Assembly: GCF_030936135.1 (NCBI RefSeq)
Contig: NC_082598.1
Coordinates: 30,126,687 to 30,190,686, forward strand
DNA: 64,000 nt
Source: Gavia stellata
Lineage: Eukaryota > Chordata > Aves > Gaviiformes > Gaviidae
Reading direction: 5' to 3'
The notes below the pieces were generated by a model that had not been told where the DNA came from, made no database searches, and worked only from the letters and a program-made list of their open reading frames with translations. Shown in pieces: positions 52,775-63,844 of this stretch (positions are counted from its first letter, which is position 1; each line of letters begins with the position of its first letter). Position numbers and translations under genes: made by a program.

Positions 52775-55700
52775 TTTAGGCTTCCCAAATTTACAACCCA
52801 ACTAGGACTACAAGCCTAAAAATGGAAATTGGGTTGTAACTAGAGATGTTGGATCACAAGCAAACAGCTGCAAAAGCAAAAAGACAAAGGCAGAATTTCA
52901 ATCTGATTGGAATTTTACACGGTTGATATTGTTGCTTAAAGTGCATAAAAATTAAAACAGAAAACTAATAATATTAACTACATAAGTTATTATACAAATA
53001 CAGTAACAGACCAACAAAAGAGAAATAAATTAAAACAAACACTGATAAAAGGTACTAGCAAAGAACAGGTACACAGCCAAAACTTCTTAAAATTTCTAGT
53101 ACACATTCAGCTGTAAAATACTGCTCACACTTGTCAGCCACAAGCAGCACAAAAGAGACGAAACAAGAAGGGTCTGCTGCTGAGAGGCATCGAATCACTG
53201 GCAGCTGCAAGTTGTCAGCTCAGGTCCCAAGTACATGATGCTGTAACAGATGGGTGAATGAAATGTAACGTCTGAAGATAAAAGACAGGTTGTGGTAGCA
53301 CTTTAGGACCCACCATGTAACATGAATTTCAGTTTCAGCATAGGTCTTTAATATCTTTACTAAAGCTAATGTTAAGGAAACATCTGCTGCTTTATTTTCT
53401 TTACTCCAACTGCTAAAGGAGCAAGACTTTTAAGATGTAATCTACTGCTCTGAGGTAGCTGTAAATTATTAAAATAAAAGGGTCAGGAGTAATTTTGGGC
53501 CTTAATTTCAACAAGGTGTTCTGCTTCACTAGTATGGTTTCTCCATCATTCCCCTCTTCTGCCTCTCTCTGCTATGTCCCAAAAATAGAAAGTACATAAA
53601 ATCCTGACAGCCTGTTCTGCGAAACATAAAAGTTGGGGCCTGAGCTCATTCTTTCAGATAACTAACTGATTTATCAGCACTGCAGTGCTTCATTGGGTTC
53701 AGTGGAAAAACAACACAGGACAAAAATGTTCTTTTTTTTAAGTAAGAACATAGTAATAAGATTTATAAATGTACAATGCATGTCAGCAAAAGTGTGTGAA
53801 ACAAGTAGAAAACTTTGGATCTCATTAAGCCTAATATACTCAGAACCTGACACCATAAAAATAGTCATTTTAGGGAAGCACAGAATACTGTTAGAGATCT
53901 GTGCTACAATTTTGTTTTCTAGCTGCTGGCTGAAAAGCTTTTATTGTCCTGGATGTTTTTCCATTCTTTCATAAGGGACTGGAAATCTATACATAAGCAT
54001 AAGAGAAAAAGGATTATGTTTTATTTAATCAACTAAAATACTTTACATAATATGATTGCTCCTGTGAGGATCCCAATCCTGCAAAACCAATGTGAATGTG
54101 CTTTATTTGACATAGAAGAGAAGTTCTGCTGCCTAGACTGGCACTATTCATACAGCCGTGAAGGACAGCTTTTGCTGGACTGAAGTCAAGACATTCAGCA
54201 CACTGTAGACTGGATATAATTTACAGAATTGTGACTGCAATTTTTTTTTTTTAATCAAATGAAAATGCTCCTTAGTTTAGCTGGTGTTAGCATAAAGTGA
54301 CTATTCCACAATTTTTCAGCATTGATGTCAGACCACTGATGTTGGACTGGTGTGATACCAGTGCTGTGATCTTTTCATGGTCTAGCATGAATTTTAAATG
54401 GTTTTTCGTACTTTATGGCAAGGCTTATTCTAGTAATTTTACTCTCAATAACATACTGCAATTATCTATATGTTTTACAACCTAGAGCTGTCTTGCAGCT
54501 GGAGAAAACCAAAGATTAGTATCCTGTACTTTAGCATTTAAATACGAATACATATTATTAACATTAAAAAAATCAGTCTTCAGATAAGTCAGTTGAAATA
54601 TGGAAAACATTTCCTAAAATTGAACTGATTTAAAAATTATTTTTATGAAAAATTACTCTTCATATAAACATGACCCCTAAATATTCAAATGATACCTTAA
54701 GAATATCTTTTTTGTTGCTTGTTTTAAAATGGAAGAATTATCTAAGTAGGGTCAGCAGTAAACTGTGAATTACAGACCTTTGGACCAGCACTGGTTACTG
54801 CTGATCTAGAAAGTGCCTTCATTCACAACAAGGAAACCTTACCCATTTTAAAAGGCAAGTGATTATTACATTTTTATATGGAAATTCTGAATGCTTATAA
54901 ATAAATCCATTAAAGAGGTATTTGAAAGTTTAGCTTTTCAGTGGAAAAACTCCTGGGCCTCAGTGAGAGTTGGTCTCCCGTGAGATGTCTGTCTTCTGTG
55001 TTAGAGACAGAACATTCCATTCTAACATCAATAAAAGAACTAGAGCTGCACCCCAATTATGCTTGTCTTGAGCCTGCGTACCAGCCTTCATTCGTGTGAG
55101 TGATTTCTTATTATTCACCTAAGTAGTCAAAGGTTACATTCTATGTGTGTTTTCTTCTATTGGTGTTACAACATGATAAAATCACAAATAATGTTAGATG
55201 AAAAGTCCACTTCTGTTTCTCATTCAATGTAAAGTGCTACATTTCCTTCGTATACACAATGGCCATTGGTAAATCAAACTGAACTTCAGTTGATGTTACA
55301 GTAGAAGCTAGTACTTCATTTTCACCATTATTTAACAAAAGGTATTTCACATTCACAGTAGATGATAGCAATGAAGAAAAGTTATTCTCTTTCCTGCAGA
55401 AGACTAAAATATAAGATTTAGCTGCACTTCAAAAGCCATTTCTTGAAATGGAGTGTCAGACATAAAGTGGCAGGCAGGCTTCTTAAAGAAAACAGGACCA
55501 AAAGCAACATTTCCTGATAAATACTTAACAAGAGTGAATGAAATATAACAGGTAGAAATAAATTTTGAGAGATGAGAATACTTCCTTCTAAATACTAGAA
55601 CCAACCGTCAGTCCCCCCTAAGGACAACAAGAGTGTTTTGGAATAGGAATTTGGCTACTGAAGTTCAAGAATTGTATAATGGAGTGAAAGTATCACACCA

Positions 55701-56313
55701 AGCAAGGTAGTTACCCAGTGTTACCACTGCCTCAACCTGCTATCGATCCCTTCTCTTAGCCTATTGATACTTTCTTCTACATTCATTCTTCACCAAATTC
55801 CGGTCTGTGAATTCAGCAACTTTATTAGCCAGTGCATGACTAGTGCCAGCCAAATTCACCCAGTAAAATCACAAACTAAGCCTTTTGCACTAAGCCTCTT
55901 GATGTTTTTAAAATCAGACACGCCAGAGCCTGATCTGTTTCTGTGATGACCCAAATGCTGTCAAACATGGCCAAAATGTTAGAGATGATATATACATGAC
56001 AGTGTGTGTAAGCTAATGGTTGTTATGTATTATGTTACATTGCTAAGAAATGGACTCTGTCTTGAGAAATGAAAATGGGACCTACAGATATGCAGAAAAT
56101 TGCAGGATCAAGCCGTGTCTTATGTATTGTACGAACAATACTTATTTAAATCGACTGTGTAATTTCAGTCCTGATGGATATGTTATACATGAGCAGTGTT
56201 GCAATCTCTGCAAACTCAATTACATAAACAACCTATTATATAGTTTTAACAGAAAGATAAGCTCAATCTCTATAAATGTAACTTATCTGTGTCATATGTG
56301 CCATCTTACTCCC

Positions 56314-56319
56314 TTTATT
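56314..56319 (-). terminator. Candidate distal poly(A) signal AATAAA
   Basis: This is the first canonical AATAAA on the minus strand after the USP46 stop, about 720 nt downstream. The sequence after it is not especially G/T-rich. It is one of several possible ends; others are at 55821-55826, 54102-54107 and a pair (AATAAA and ATTAAA) at 54020-54029. Confidence 0.25.
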
Positions 56320-56889
56320 CCAGTGCTCTGTAAGTTCTGAAATCTCACCTCATCTGTACTATCTCATGATAAACAAAGTGACTGGACATACAGAATTACT
56401 TATTTCCACTGTAATTTAAATCCCTCTATGTGAATTTTAGGCCTGAGGTTATGCACTGAAAGTTTTTAACAACCCAAAACCTAAATGATTTTGGAAGAAT
56501 ATCTTTTTTGCAGCAGAGAGTAACACGTAAAAAAATCCCCTAGACAATTACAATTCCAATCATCAGGAAACAGATTTTTTTCCTTACACTTAAAATAGGT
56601 AAGTATATGTCAGGATGTATTTAAAGGAATGCTTTATAAATCATCACATCCCAAAACCATTTAGAAAGTTTTAAACAATTTTGCCCTAAATGCAGTGAAC
56701 ACTTCCATATAAAATACTACTCCAGCTGGATTGAGTTTAACAGTTGACATCCAAATCTTATTATCTGTAAATGTTAGTCCATATAAATTCCACTAAAATC
56801 TGACTGCAATTAACTCTTCGATCAGACTTAAAAACTACAAACAACCCCCCTCCCCAAAACAAAGTTCCGCATGTCAAAAATGGACGGTT

Positions 56890-57040
56890 ATAGTCAATAT
56901 CACATAGACCATTTAATAGGAGACAGAATGTATCGTTGTTCAACCATACAAGATGTGGTCTGTGTAAAAGTCAGTTAAGGGGGGCCATCACCTTCTTTTG
57001 TGTGCAGCATCGTTGTGCGCAATTGTCACAGTTTGCCAAG
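56890..57040 (-). other. USP46: Proximal USP46 3' untranslated region (extent uncertain)
   Basis: The sequence immediately past the TGA must be transcribed as 3' UTR. Its far end cannot be fixed. The first hexamer-like signal on the minus strand is ATTAAA at 56917-56912, about 125 nt after the stop. Further AATAAA hexamers lie at 56319-56314, 55826-55821, 54107-54102 and 54025-54020, so a UTR reaching 1-3 kb or more is equally possible. Only presence of a UTR is certain; the boundaries here are provisional. Confidence 0.55.
56912..56917 (-). terminator. Candidate proximal poly(A) signal ATTAAA
   Basis: On the minus strand this reads ATTAAA, the second most common vertebrate poly(A) hexamer. 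Some 40-75 nt further along the transcript lies a strongly G/T-rich tract (plus-strand 56837-56869, C/A-rich) that resembles a downstream cleavage-stimulation element. The combination is plausible but unproven; several canonical AATAAA hexamers lie further downstream. Confidence 0.35.
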
Positions 57041-57142
57041 TCACTCTCTTGACTGATAGAATAAAATATAGCCAGACTCTGAATTTTTTGATATATCAGA
57101 GGTCAGACCATAGAATTCTTCAATAGCTTGAGCATCTATTTT
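57041..57142 (-). CDS. USP46: USP46 terminal coding exon with stop
   Basis: This is the last coding part: 33 codons, [12 protein letters not shown] to [10 protein letters not shown], then TGA at 57043-57041. The acceptor is TTTTGCAG before AAA. The terminal Glu after QSR is the USP46 form; I recall USP12 ending in Asp. It supplies the C-terminal strand that closes the USP fold. Together with the four exons to its right it gives an uninterrupted 179-codon C-terminal half without frameshift or internal stop, so the gene looks functional here. The rest of the protein, including the catalytic Cys (about residue 44), lies beyond position 64000. Confidence 0.96.
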   Translation of the reverse strand, partial: KIDAQAIEEFYGLTSDISKNSESGYILFYQSRE

Positions 57143-57975
57143 CTGCAAAATAAATACAAAATTTTAATGTGCTGTTAAGTAAAAGAAATACCAAACATGG
57201 ATTAAATGACTGTATAAACACAAAAGACAAATTCAGTTATTTGTTTCAGGGTAGTAATTAGCAAATTCTGTTTGCAATTTAAGCAGTGAAAGGGTAATGT
57301 TCAGGGGCTGAGCCCTACTGGTCTCACTCATGGAAGTCAACAGGAATGTTTGTCTCAGTGAACCTAACTGAATTAGGCTTTTTCCAATAACAGAGAGACT
57401 CCTTGGAATGCAGTAGTGAGCAATGTTAAAACACATAAATCCATAAATCCATGTTAAAACACACAATCCATAGCTGTGGGCCAGATCCTGCTCTAATTTA
57501 TATTCAGACAAACCCAGATCGACTACAGAATCCAGACTTTCTCGTAACTTCCCTATTGTTCAAAAATCAAAACTCTACAGCAATGCTAGCTTTACCCAGT
57601 CCAATTTTGCCAAGTGATATTGCCAAGGATTGCAACATAGTTCCTGGATATTTTAGGTTTTAATGAATTATCTTGATGTTATTAGATATAGAAAATATTC
57701 CAAATTAAACCCTTGAAGTCTGGTATTATAAACATTTGATGTTGCTCTGAAAAAAACCCCAAAAAACTCTGACATTGACAGAGTAAGAACTACAGAATTA
57801 ATAATTTTGTTTGCAGTTTTACTTCCTCACAGAGTTGAGCTAAATGTCACATTACAATCAAACTGTGGCTTTGCACACTAGTAATCTGTACCCAGATCTG
57901 GATCAGAATTTTAACCCCCAATAGAAAAGAGAACATAAACACAAAAATTGTGCTGATGACCTTCAGCATACTGAC
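57143..57975 (-). other. USP46: USP46 intron, 833 bp
   Basis: A GT-AG intron separates the histidine-box exon from the last exon. It contains a local duplication at about 57423-57471 and otherwise unremarkable AT-rich sequence. I see no nested gene or transposable element. Confidence 0.9.
57423..57471 (+). repeat. Local duplication in USP46 intron
   Basis: ATGTTAAAACACA followed by AATCCATA recurs about 27 bp later with a small internal length difference. It lies within the last intron, about 280-330 bp upstream of the terminal exon, and does not touch the splice sites. Confidence 0.7.
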
Positions 57976-58054
57976 CTCTACAATGTCATCATCAAACAAG
58001 AGCCAAAATCCATGACTTTTCACAATAGTAATATAATGCCCCCGATTTGGTCCA
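57976..58054 (-). CDS. USP46: USP46 internal exon (catalytic histidine box)
   Basis: This 79-bp exon completes the split Ser and reads [17 protein letters not shown], then LLFDDDIVE. The acceptor is TTTCTAG and the donor GAG|GTCAGT. The GHY histidine (about His313) is the catalytic base of the cysteine protease, and one of the aspartates in FDDD supplies the third catalytic position. Thr and Gly in [11 protein letters not shown] favour USP46 over USP12, which I recall as HYIAIVKSHDF. The frame leaves in phase 0, directly before AAA ATA GAT of the last exon. With WDR48 and WDR20 as partners, the family member removes ubiquitin from substrates including histones H2A/H2B and neuronal AMPA-type glutamate receptors (established knowledge). 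Confidence 0.97.
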
Positions 58055-58889
58055 CTAGAAAGCAAAACAAAAATACAAACACCAAAATATTAGAAGATAC
58101 TACTAGGTTCATGTTGATAAGTCACATTTCCATATGCAAGCAGACTGAATTATAACTAAATGTTATGAAGAACATAGTAAACCCGCCCCTGGTGGTACAG
58201 TAGACATTTACTCCCTTCACCTTTTTACTGACTTGTTGCAAAGACTTCATCAACTGAAAGCTAAGTGTGTTGTTTTCATCTGTGCCACAACCATTTGTAA
58301 ATTAATCTATAGAACCCTTAACAATTTGCTTGTGGCATCAACTATCGCAAGTATTTTAAAAATATTATGAACTAAATTTAAGGGAGAAAATTGTATGGTA
58401 TCAACCATGAATATTTAGTTACATACAGTCTTTGAGAAGAGGGAGAACAACTCATATTCCTAGAGCCCCAAGGATTTTTCTGTTTGCTTCATATTTGACA
58501 ATACCCCATATGGGAGAAGCTTTATTAAAGCTATCATTTGCATTGCCTTGATGGGAGACTGAGGTGATCTGTTGTAGGGCCTGCATGCTAGCAGCATCTG
58601 GCCCTCACAGAGTCCTGGCTCCCAAGCTAAGTGGGCTGATGAGGAAGGAGACAGCCCCATTAATTTAAGCCAATCTTGCGACTTTTGGAGGTCTGCGACA
58701 TTATTTTTTAAACAAGTACAGATTTACTGTGAGGGAGGGCAACTAAGAGGTTCAGGCCAAGACACAGGCAAGCTGGTGCAGCAGCAGGGTTTATGTCCTC
58801 CCTCCCACCCTCCCCACGTTCTCTCGGGCATGCCTCTGCCCCTGGCAAACGTCTGGCAATAGCTCGAGATATACATGAAAGTATCTTAC
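58055..58889 (-). other. USP46: USP46 intron, 835 bp
   Basis: A GT-AG intron. The half nearest the upstream exon (about 58550-58850) is noticeably GC-richer than the rest. A CCCCTGGTGG string near 58186-58195 partly resembles a CTCF core but mismatches outside it. No nested gene seen. Confidence 0.9.
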
Positions 58890-59087
58890 CTTCCACAGTG
58901 AACAACAACAGCAACCAAGTCGTACATCCGATCTAAGTTGACAGCATCACCAGATGTGTTGAAGAGACGTAACTCCAGAGGAAATACTACACGATAAGAC
59001 AGCTTAGTATACCTGTGCAATTGCTCCATATACTTGAATCTCTTGAGGTGTAAGGCAAGAATCATTGGCAGTTTTTTTACTCTCATC
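58890..59087 (-). CDS. USP46: USP46 internal exon (USP catalytic core)
   Basis: This 198-bp exon encodes about residues 242-306, starting [19 protein letters not shown] and ending in [12 protein letters not shown] plus AG of a Ser codon. The acceptor is TTTCACAG and the donor GGAAG|GTAAGA. The LALHLKRF motif is the conserved USP-box strand leading toward the catalytic His box. The stretch EQLHRYTK and the sequence AVNLDRMYD match USP46 rather than USP12, which I recall as DQLHRYTK and ATNPDRMYD. One residue, Gly at about 287 (NTSGD), differs from the Ser I recall in human USP46 and matches USP12. The split Ser codon is completed by T at 58054. Confidence 0.97.
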
Positions 59088-59382
59088 CTGTGAAACCATT
59101 AGAGTGCATATGATAAAGGCCTGATCAGTTCAAAGCCACTCTGTCTTTCCTTAATGAGTAAGCATTTGCATTATAAAAGCACTTTGTAAGTAACTGTAGT
59201 CAACTAGCAGTAGCTTCTAGACTAAGCTATTACAGCTTTGAATCTGTCTGTAGGTTCTCTGGCCCACACAAAGAATACAGTTGTGGTGTATGGCTTCTAA
59301 GTATCTAAACACAATAAATATCAAGGAGGAGGTTTGTCAAAGCCCAGGAGGGACATGGTGAAATAGCCTGCTCTTCCCTTAC
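59088..59382 (-). other. USP46: USP46 intron, 295 bp
   Basis: A short GT-AG intron between the CxxC exon and the catalytic-core exon. Nothing else is recognised in it. Confidence 0.9.
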
Positions 59383-59466
59383 CTTTTCTGTGCCTCTTGT
59401 TTACTGCAGCAAGTTTCACAGTAGTATTTCTGTTCACTACATAACGTCTCTGTGTTACTGAAGTCT
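59383..59466 (-). CDS. USP46: USP46 internal exon (zinc-finger CxxC pair)
   Basis: This 84-bp exon follows a 4.3-kb intron. It reads on from the split Arg codon as [20 protein letters not shown] and ends in KQEAQK plus AG of the next Arg codon. The acceptor is TTTACAG and the donor AAAAG|GTAAGG. The CETC pair corresponds to Cys229/Cys232 in recalled human numbering, the second half of the structural zinc site at the tip of the fingers subdomain. In the family, this subdomain is where the WD40 activator WDR48 (UAF1) docks. Both zinc ligands visible here are intact. The exon enters and leaves in phase 2, so its 84 bp could be skipped without a frameshift, but I see no evidence that it is. Confidence 0.96.
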
Positions 59467-62400
59467 CTGTAAACAAATACAATTATCAGTTCTTAAAGGA
59501 TCTTAACAATTTTGCCCCACCTGGGCTGATGAACAGGAACTCTAAAAAGACAGACAGGATGAAATCCTCTCTCCACTGAGTCCAGTTTTCTAAAACGTCT
59601 AAAGCAACTGTACTGGGATTTGCAAAGGGACTTAAAGTATCTGGCTGCTATGACAGCCCTGTATTAGGAGCTGAGGCCCTCCATACAATACAGGTGGAGG
59701 GTCAGGTATCTCAAAATGGGACTTATATCCTGGTCTCTTACATGTCAAGGGGCTGCTTAGATTTGGGTGTAGTCACTCAATCCATCCAGTCTCTTTTAAA
59801 AATTATTTGCAGAATGTAACATCTTCAAGTGCACTTCTGTCATCCCCAAATAGCTCACATTTTATGGTGTTCTTCTGTAAGATAGGTTTGAATCCTCTTA
59901 CACGGAAGAAATAAATTGTACTCAGTTTTCTGCATCCTCTAACCTCTTGAACTGTCATCCAGAAGTTACTTGATTATACCTTCTTGTTATCTAAAAAAGA
60001 AAATGTCAGCTAGTATAGAAGATTTTGTAAATCCTGATCAAGTAAATACGCTTGGAAATGTTTCTGGATTGAGCTTTTAAAGTGAGAGAGGCAGAGGAAG
60101 ACTGGTTTGGTAGCATCTCTCTGCTCACAGAAAAGATTTGTCGGAAGTCACAGGGCTGGTACGGTCTGGAGCAGAATTTTAGGTACCTAAAAAAACTGAA
60201 CTGTAAAAAAAATGACAGTAATTTTTTGTCACCTCTAGTGTTACATTGCAGCTGAGCAGGTGTTTTGAGAGCTGTAAATGCAGACATAAGCACCTATCTT
60301 CCACTTTAAGCATACAGGTTTTCTTGTGATTTTGGGCCTTAAACAGATATATCTGAAGTACACAACTGTTCTGTTGATTGCACCTACATTGTACCTAATA
60401 GACTTCTGAACTCCAGACAAATTCAGACCCATTCAGACCCAACAAACTCCATTCTACCATTGCAGTTCACATGCATGGAGGCTGAAGCCATGCTGTCTGC
60501 AAGTTCAGCCTGCTCTCAGAATAGGCAGCACCAGAATCATCTTACAAAGGCAAAGGGAAGATTCTGGATGATTATTTCTTCCTGGCATCATCACCACAGG
60601 GGTAGATGGGAGAGCTGAAGACTATGTAGACTGCCAGGGCATAGGCATTAGACGTTATTTACATAAGTTCATAAAAGGGGATGATTTTCCATTTTCAAGT
60701 TTTAAGTTCTTTAAGGTTGACAGAGCATGACAGAGAAGCACTTCATATGACTGAATAATATTTAGACTAACTGAAAATGCTTTTACTATGCTTTTTCTTT
60801 ATATGGTCTTAAACAATTTGATCAGAAAGTGCTGAAATTTAGGACAAAATACATCTCTTGAAAGATAAGTTGCAACAAAACTTTGATCATAAGTATAAAT
60901 TTTTATCTAAAAGAAAAATAAAGCATGATCACTGGAAAATATTTGTTTCAGTGGTAAACATTGATCTCGAATATCTGATTTCACATTTGAATGTAAAGAC
61001 AGAATTAACTGAATTCAGCCATTTCCTCTGAAAAACATGGTAACCTTTCAGGGAATTGTAAGTGAAGAGATGAAACTTTAGAGAAGATTAGAGATGGGTT
61101 ATATGTGTGGGGAACACAATACTGCAAGATTCAGTAGAATGTTCTTGTGTAAGTTTTAGGTCTTCTGTTAAGGAAAGAGTCTGATGTTTATTTTCAAAGC
61201 CTAAAGTCTCAATTTAAAAAAAACAAACAAACTAACTTGTGGAATTATTAGTTTCCTTCCCACCTCAAAGTGAAGCAGTGGTAATAATATTTTTCTAACA
61301 TAAAGAAACATGTACAGAGTGTAGAAATTTGATAGATACCAGTTTGTTCTATGCCAAGCCTCCCATGAAAATGAATTAAACTCAAAGAGTTTCTGAATTC
61401 CTTTTAAAATGTATTAGTTATTCTGAAACCAATAATATCTAACATTTTAAATGATTAGTTGACTGTTATGGGAATTACATCTGTTAAAGCCGGAGAAGTA
61501 TGCAAATACTTGATGAACTGAGGCACATTCCCTTACACGTCCCTTAGCATTTGTTTTTTTGCTCCTTTGTCTTCTACTTCCACCTGACAGACTGTTACCC
61601 TATTCCATCAAAGCAGGTGAGGCACAGTCATGGAATTTTGAGGCACTACTAATTCACTTATTCAGCACATATTAATTCCTTTTTCTGTACCAGGAACAAA
61701 ACTGGTGGAATATTTACAAGCAATAAGTCTTTCCTTGGGGGAAGGGGGATGTGCAGGTGAGAATTAGATGGTTTTGCTGCCCTTTACAACTGCAACTTCA
61801 GTAGCTGTTTCATCAATCAAGAATGTTCAGTGTGGCACTTCTAATAGATGTTGAACAGTTAAAAACAACAGATCATTGACTGGAGTTCACGCAAAGTCTG
61901 CATGTACAAGAACTATAGGCTTGAGAAACTTTTCTTTATACCTGCAGGGCTAGTTTCAAGACATTTCTAACTCTTTCCTATTCCATTACCAGGCCAAAGT
62001 GCATTCTGTTTATATGGTATTTTAACAGGAGAAAGGAAATTTTAAATACACGCGCTCAAGATATACTAATTTATCATTGACCTCATGTGCTTCCACAGTC
62101 TGTCTCTCTACAGCCTCTATGCTACAGTGTGAAAGATGCTTTCTATTGTTTATATGCATAAATAATACAGATTTTCTGTTTTAAGAGACGAAAGAATTCT
62201 TAGCGGAATAAAAATATCACAGGCAGACTAGTTAAAAGTCAGGATCAAATGGACTGGTAAACTTTATAACTCCTAGTGGAAATAAAAATAATGGATATGT
62301 ACTATATTTGTTATTAGACTTCTATTGCTTCAGGCCCATTTGTCTACCCTGTGGAGTTAGACTATGCCAGAGGCTTGTATTCTTTGGACCTCTTACGTGC

Positions 62401-63767
62401 AGAAGGACCTTTTCAATCTGAAAAGCTACAGAAATAACTAAAAAGAACATTCATCTGTAGTGGCAAAGAAATTCATTCTACTTAAATGTTATCTTGGACA
62501 GTTCTTTGATTTACTTTTTCAATGCCGCAGCACTTAAAGCTGTAAAGACACAGCAAAGTAGTTGTTAAAAAAAAGGAAACAGCAAAGTTTCCAAAAAGAG
62601 TAATAACTTGGCTTTTCCTATTAGCAGAAACCACAAAAGCACTCACACTTCATTTAATAATGCATAACACCATAGAGCAATGAAAGGAAATCCATATTCT
62701 AACTGAATATATGTTTTCTAAATAGAGGTAGACATGCTGCTAGCGTAAAAGACAATCAGACGACAGGTGATGACTCTCCTCTGGTTTAATCTGTAAATAG
62801 CAACCTGCACCTCCCACCCCAAGAAAGGAAAAACTGGGATTTTGCTTCCCTTTAAAAGATAACAGAAGTTATTTAGTACAGTTGTGGTATCCATAGAGAA
62901 ATCACTGCTTTCTGTCTCAGGAAATGGTTAGTACCTCATATGCTTTCTCTTTCTGTAACTCTCGGCTTGAGGTGAGATGCCAGGCAACACTTCCTAGGCA
63001 TTCCAGAATCACTGTTAAATGCAATTTCAAACTTGGTAGCAATTTTGGAGCTTGAAAGAGTAATTTGAACAATTGATAATCACTACCTTAGAGCAGCAAC
63101 ATATTGTCTTAAATCTAGGTATCTGTTTATTGTATCAATGCCAAAACTCTGGATATTTTAAATCTCTCAGCATAATCATCTATGCAAGCGTGAAAATTGT
63201 TTTGATCTCTGAAGTATTTGTTTTATAGTTAAAAGTGTACTAGGAGCAGAACTGAAACTTAGAATAAAAGATTTCTCCCCGTAATTTTAGGATGAGACAC
63301 AGAATAAGAAACTTATATGGCAGAAAAGTAGACTTTTGAAACCTTTTGCCCTCTAGGGACTCTAGCACTCATTCTGCAAAGCACACACTTAACTTTTAGT
63401 ATGCACAGAAGTCCTAATCAACAAAGGACTTGAGTAGAAGCTTAAAGATAAGCACACTTGAATCCCTTTGAAGCCAATTATTATTCTGCAGCAATTCTTC
63501 CAGATGACAAGGTAATCAATTATTTTCCCCAAGACATTATTTTTTTCTCTTTCAAACACATACATTGAAAGTGAAAGTGAGTAGAACAAAATATGTTATT
63601 GTATATTTTTTGTCATTAGAGGAAACATCCAGTTTACAGTCTTTTTCTCCTGCTTAGGAAAAGCTCAAAACTCAATGTTATTCTACTTTTCCTTTCTGTA
63701 CCTACTAGACTTGGAAAATTTAGCGAAGTCAGACAGAACTATCTGCCGAAGAGATGCATTCATTTAC
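59467..63767 (-). other. USP46: USP46 intron, about 4.3 kb
   Basis: This large AT-rich GT-AG intron contains a perfect 10-bp tandem duplication (60421-60440) and assorted short A/T runs. No exon-like segment with USP homology, no transposable element and no RNA gene was recognised. Open frames here (longest 95 codons) have no coherent similarity. Confidence 0.85.
60421..60440 (+). repeat. Perfect 10-bp tandem duplication
   Basis: ATTCAGACCC occurs twice in direct tandem within the 4.3-kb USP46 intron. Confidence 0.85.
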
Positions 63768-63844
63768 CTTAGACAGTGTGTAATTGATGTGTTCTGCTCC
63801 ACATCAACAGAAAGGTCAAGAAAATCTTCATCTTTGCTACTAAC
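63768..63844 (-). CDS. USP46: USP46 internal exon (about residues 188-213)
   Basis: This 77-bp exon of ubiquitin-specific protease 46 reads [13 protein letters not shown] at its start and ends in THCL plus the first two bases of an Arg codon. The acceptor is AACAG before GTT and the donor is AAG|GTAAAT, both on the minus strand. By recalled human numbering it begins at Val188, just after the first zinc-binding CxxC pair (Cys182/Cys185), which must lie in the next exon upstream, beyond the window. The segment belongs to the fingers/palm part of the USP fold. The close paralogue USP12 is very similar here; assignment to USP46 rests on exons further downstream. The exon ends in phase 2, and its split Arg codon is completed by A at 59466, so the two exons join in frame. 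Confidence 0.95.

Larger units (their letters stand above)
50001..56889. other. Intergenic or distal USP46 3' UTR
   Basis: AT-rich unique DNA to the left of the USP46 stop. If USP46 uses a distal poly(A) site, part of this is 3' UTR on the minus strand. A POU octamer ATGCAAAT lies at 50413-50420 and a 14-bp near-perfect tandem duplication at 52747-52774. A 136-codon ATG-initiated plus frame at 52055-52465 contains one hydrophobic segment but resembles no known family. No transposon or RNA gene recognised. Confidence 0.6.

Noticed and set aside
56050..56340. Cys-rich 96-codon plus-strand frame
   Set aside because: The cysteines form no recognisable spacing pattern, and the frame lies antisense in the probable USP46 3' UTR region.
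1..56889. Search for endogenous retrovirus, tRNA, CRISPR-like or multi-gene systems
   Set aside because: No paired long terminal repeats, no gag/pol/env-like frames, no cloverleaf with tRNA boxes and no regularly spaced repeat array were seen.
58181..58196. CTCF-like CCCCTGGTGG string in a USP46 intron
   Set aside because: Only the core matches; flanking positions that matter in the CTCF consensus do not.
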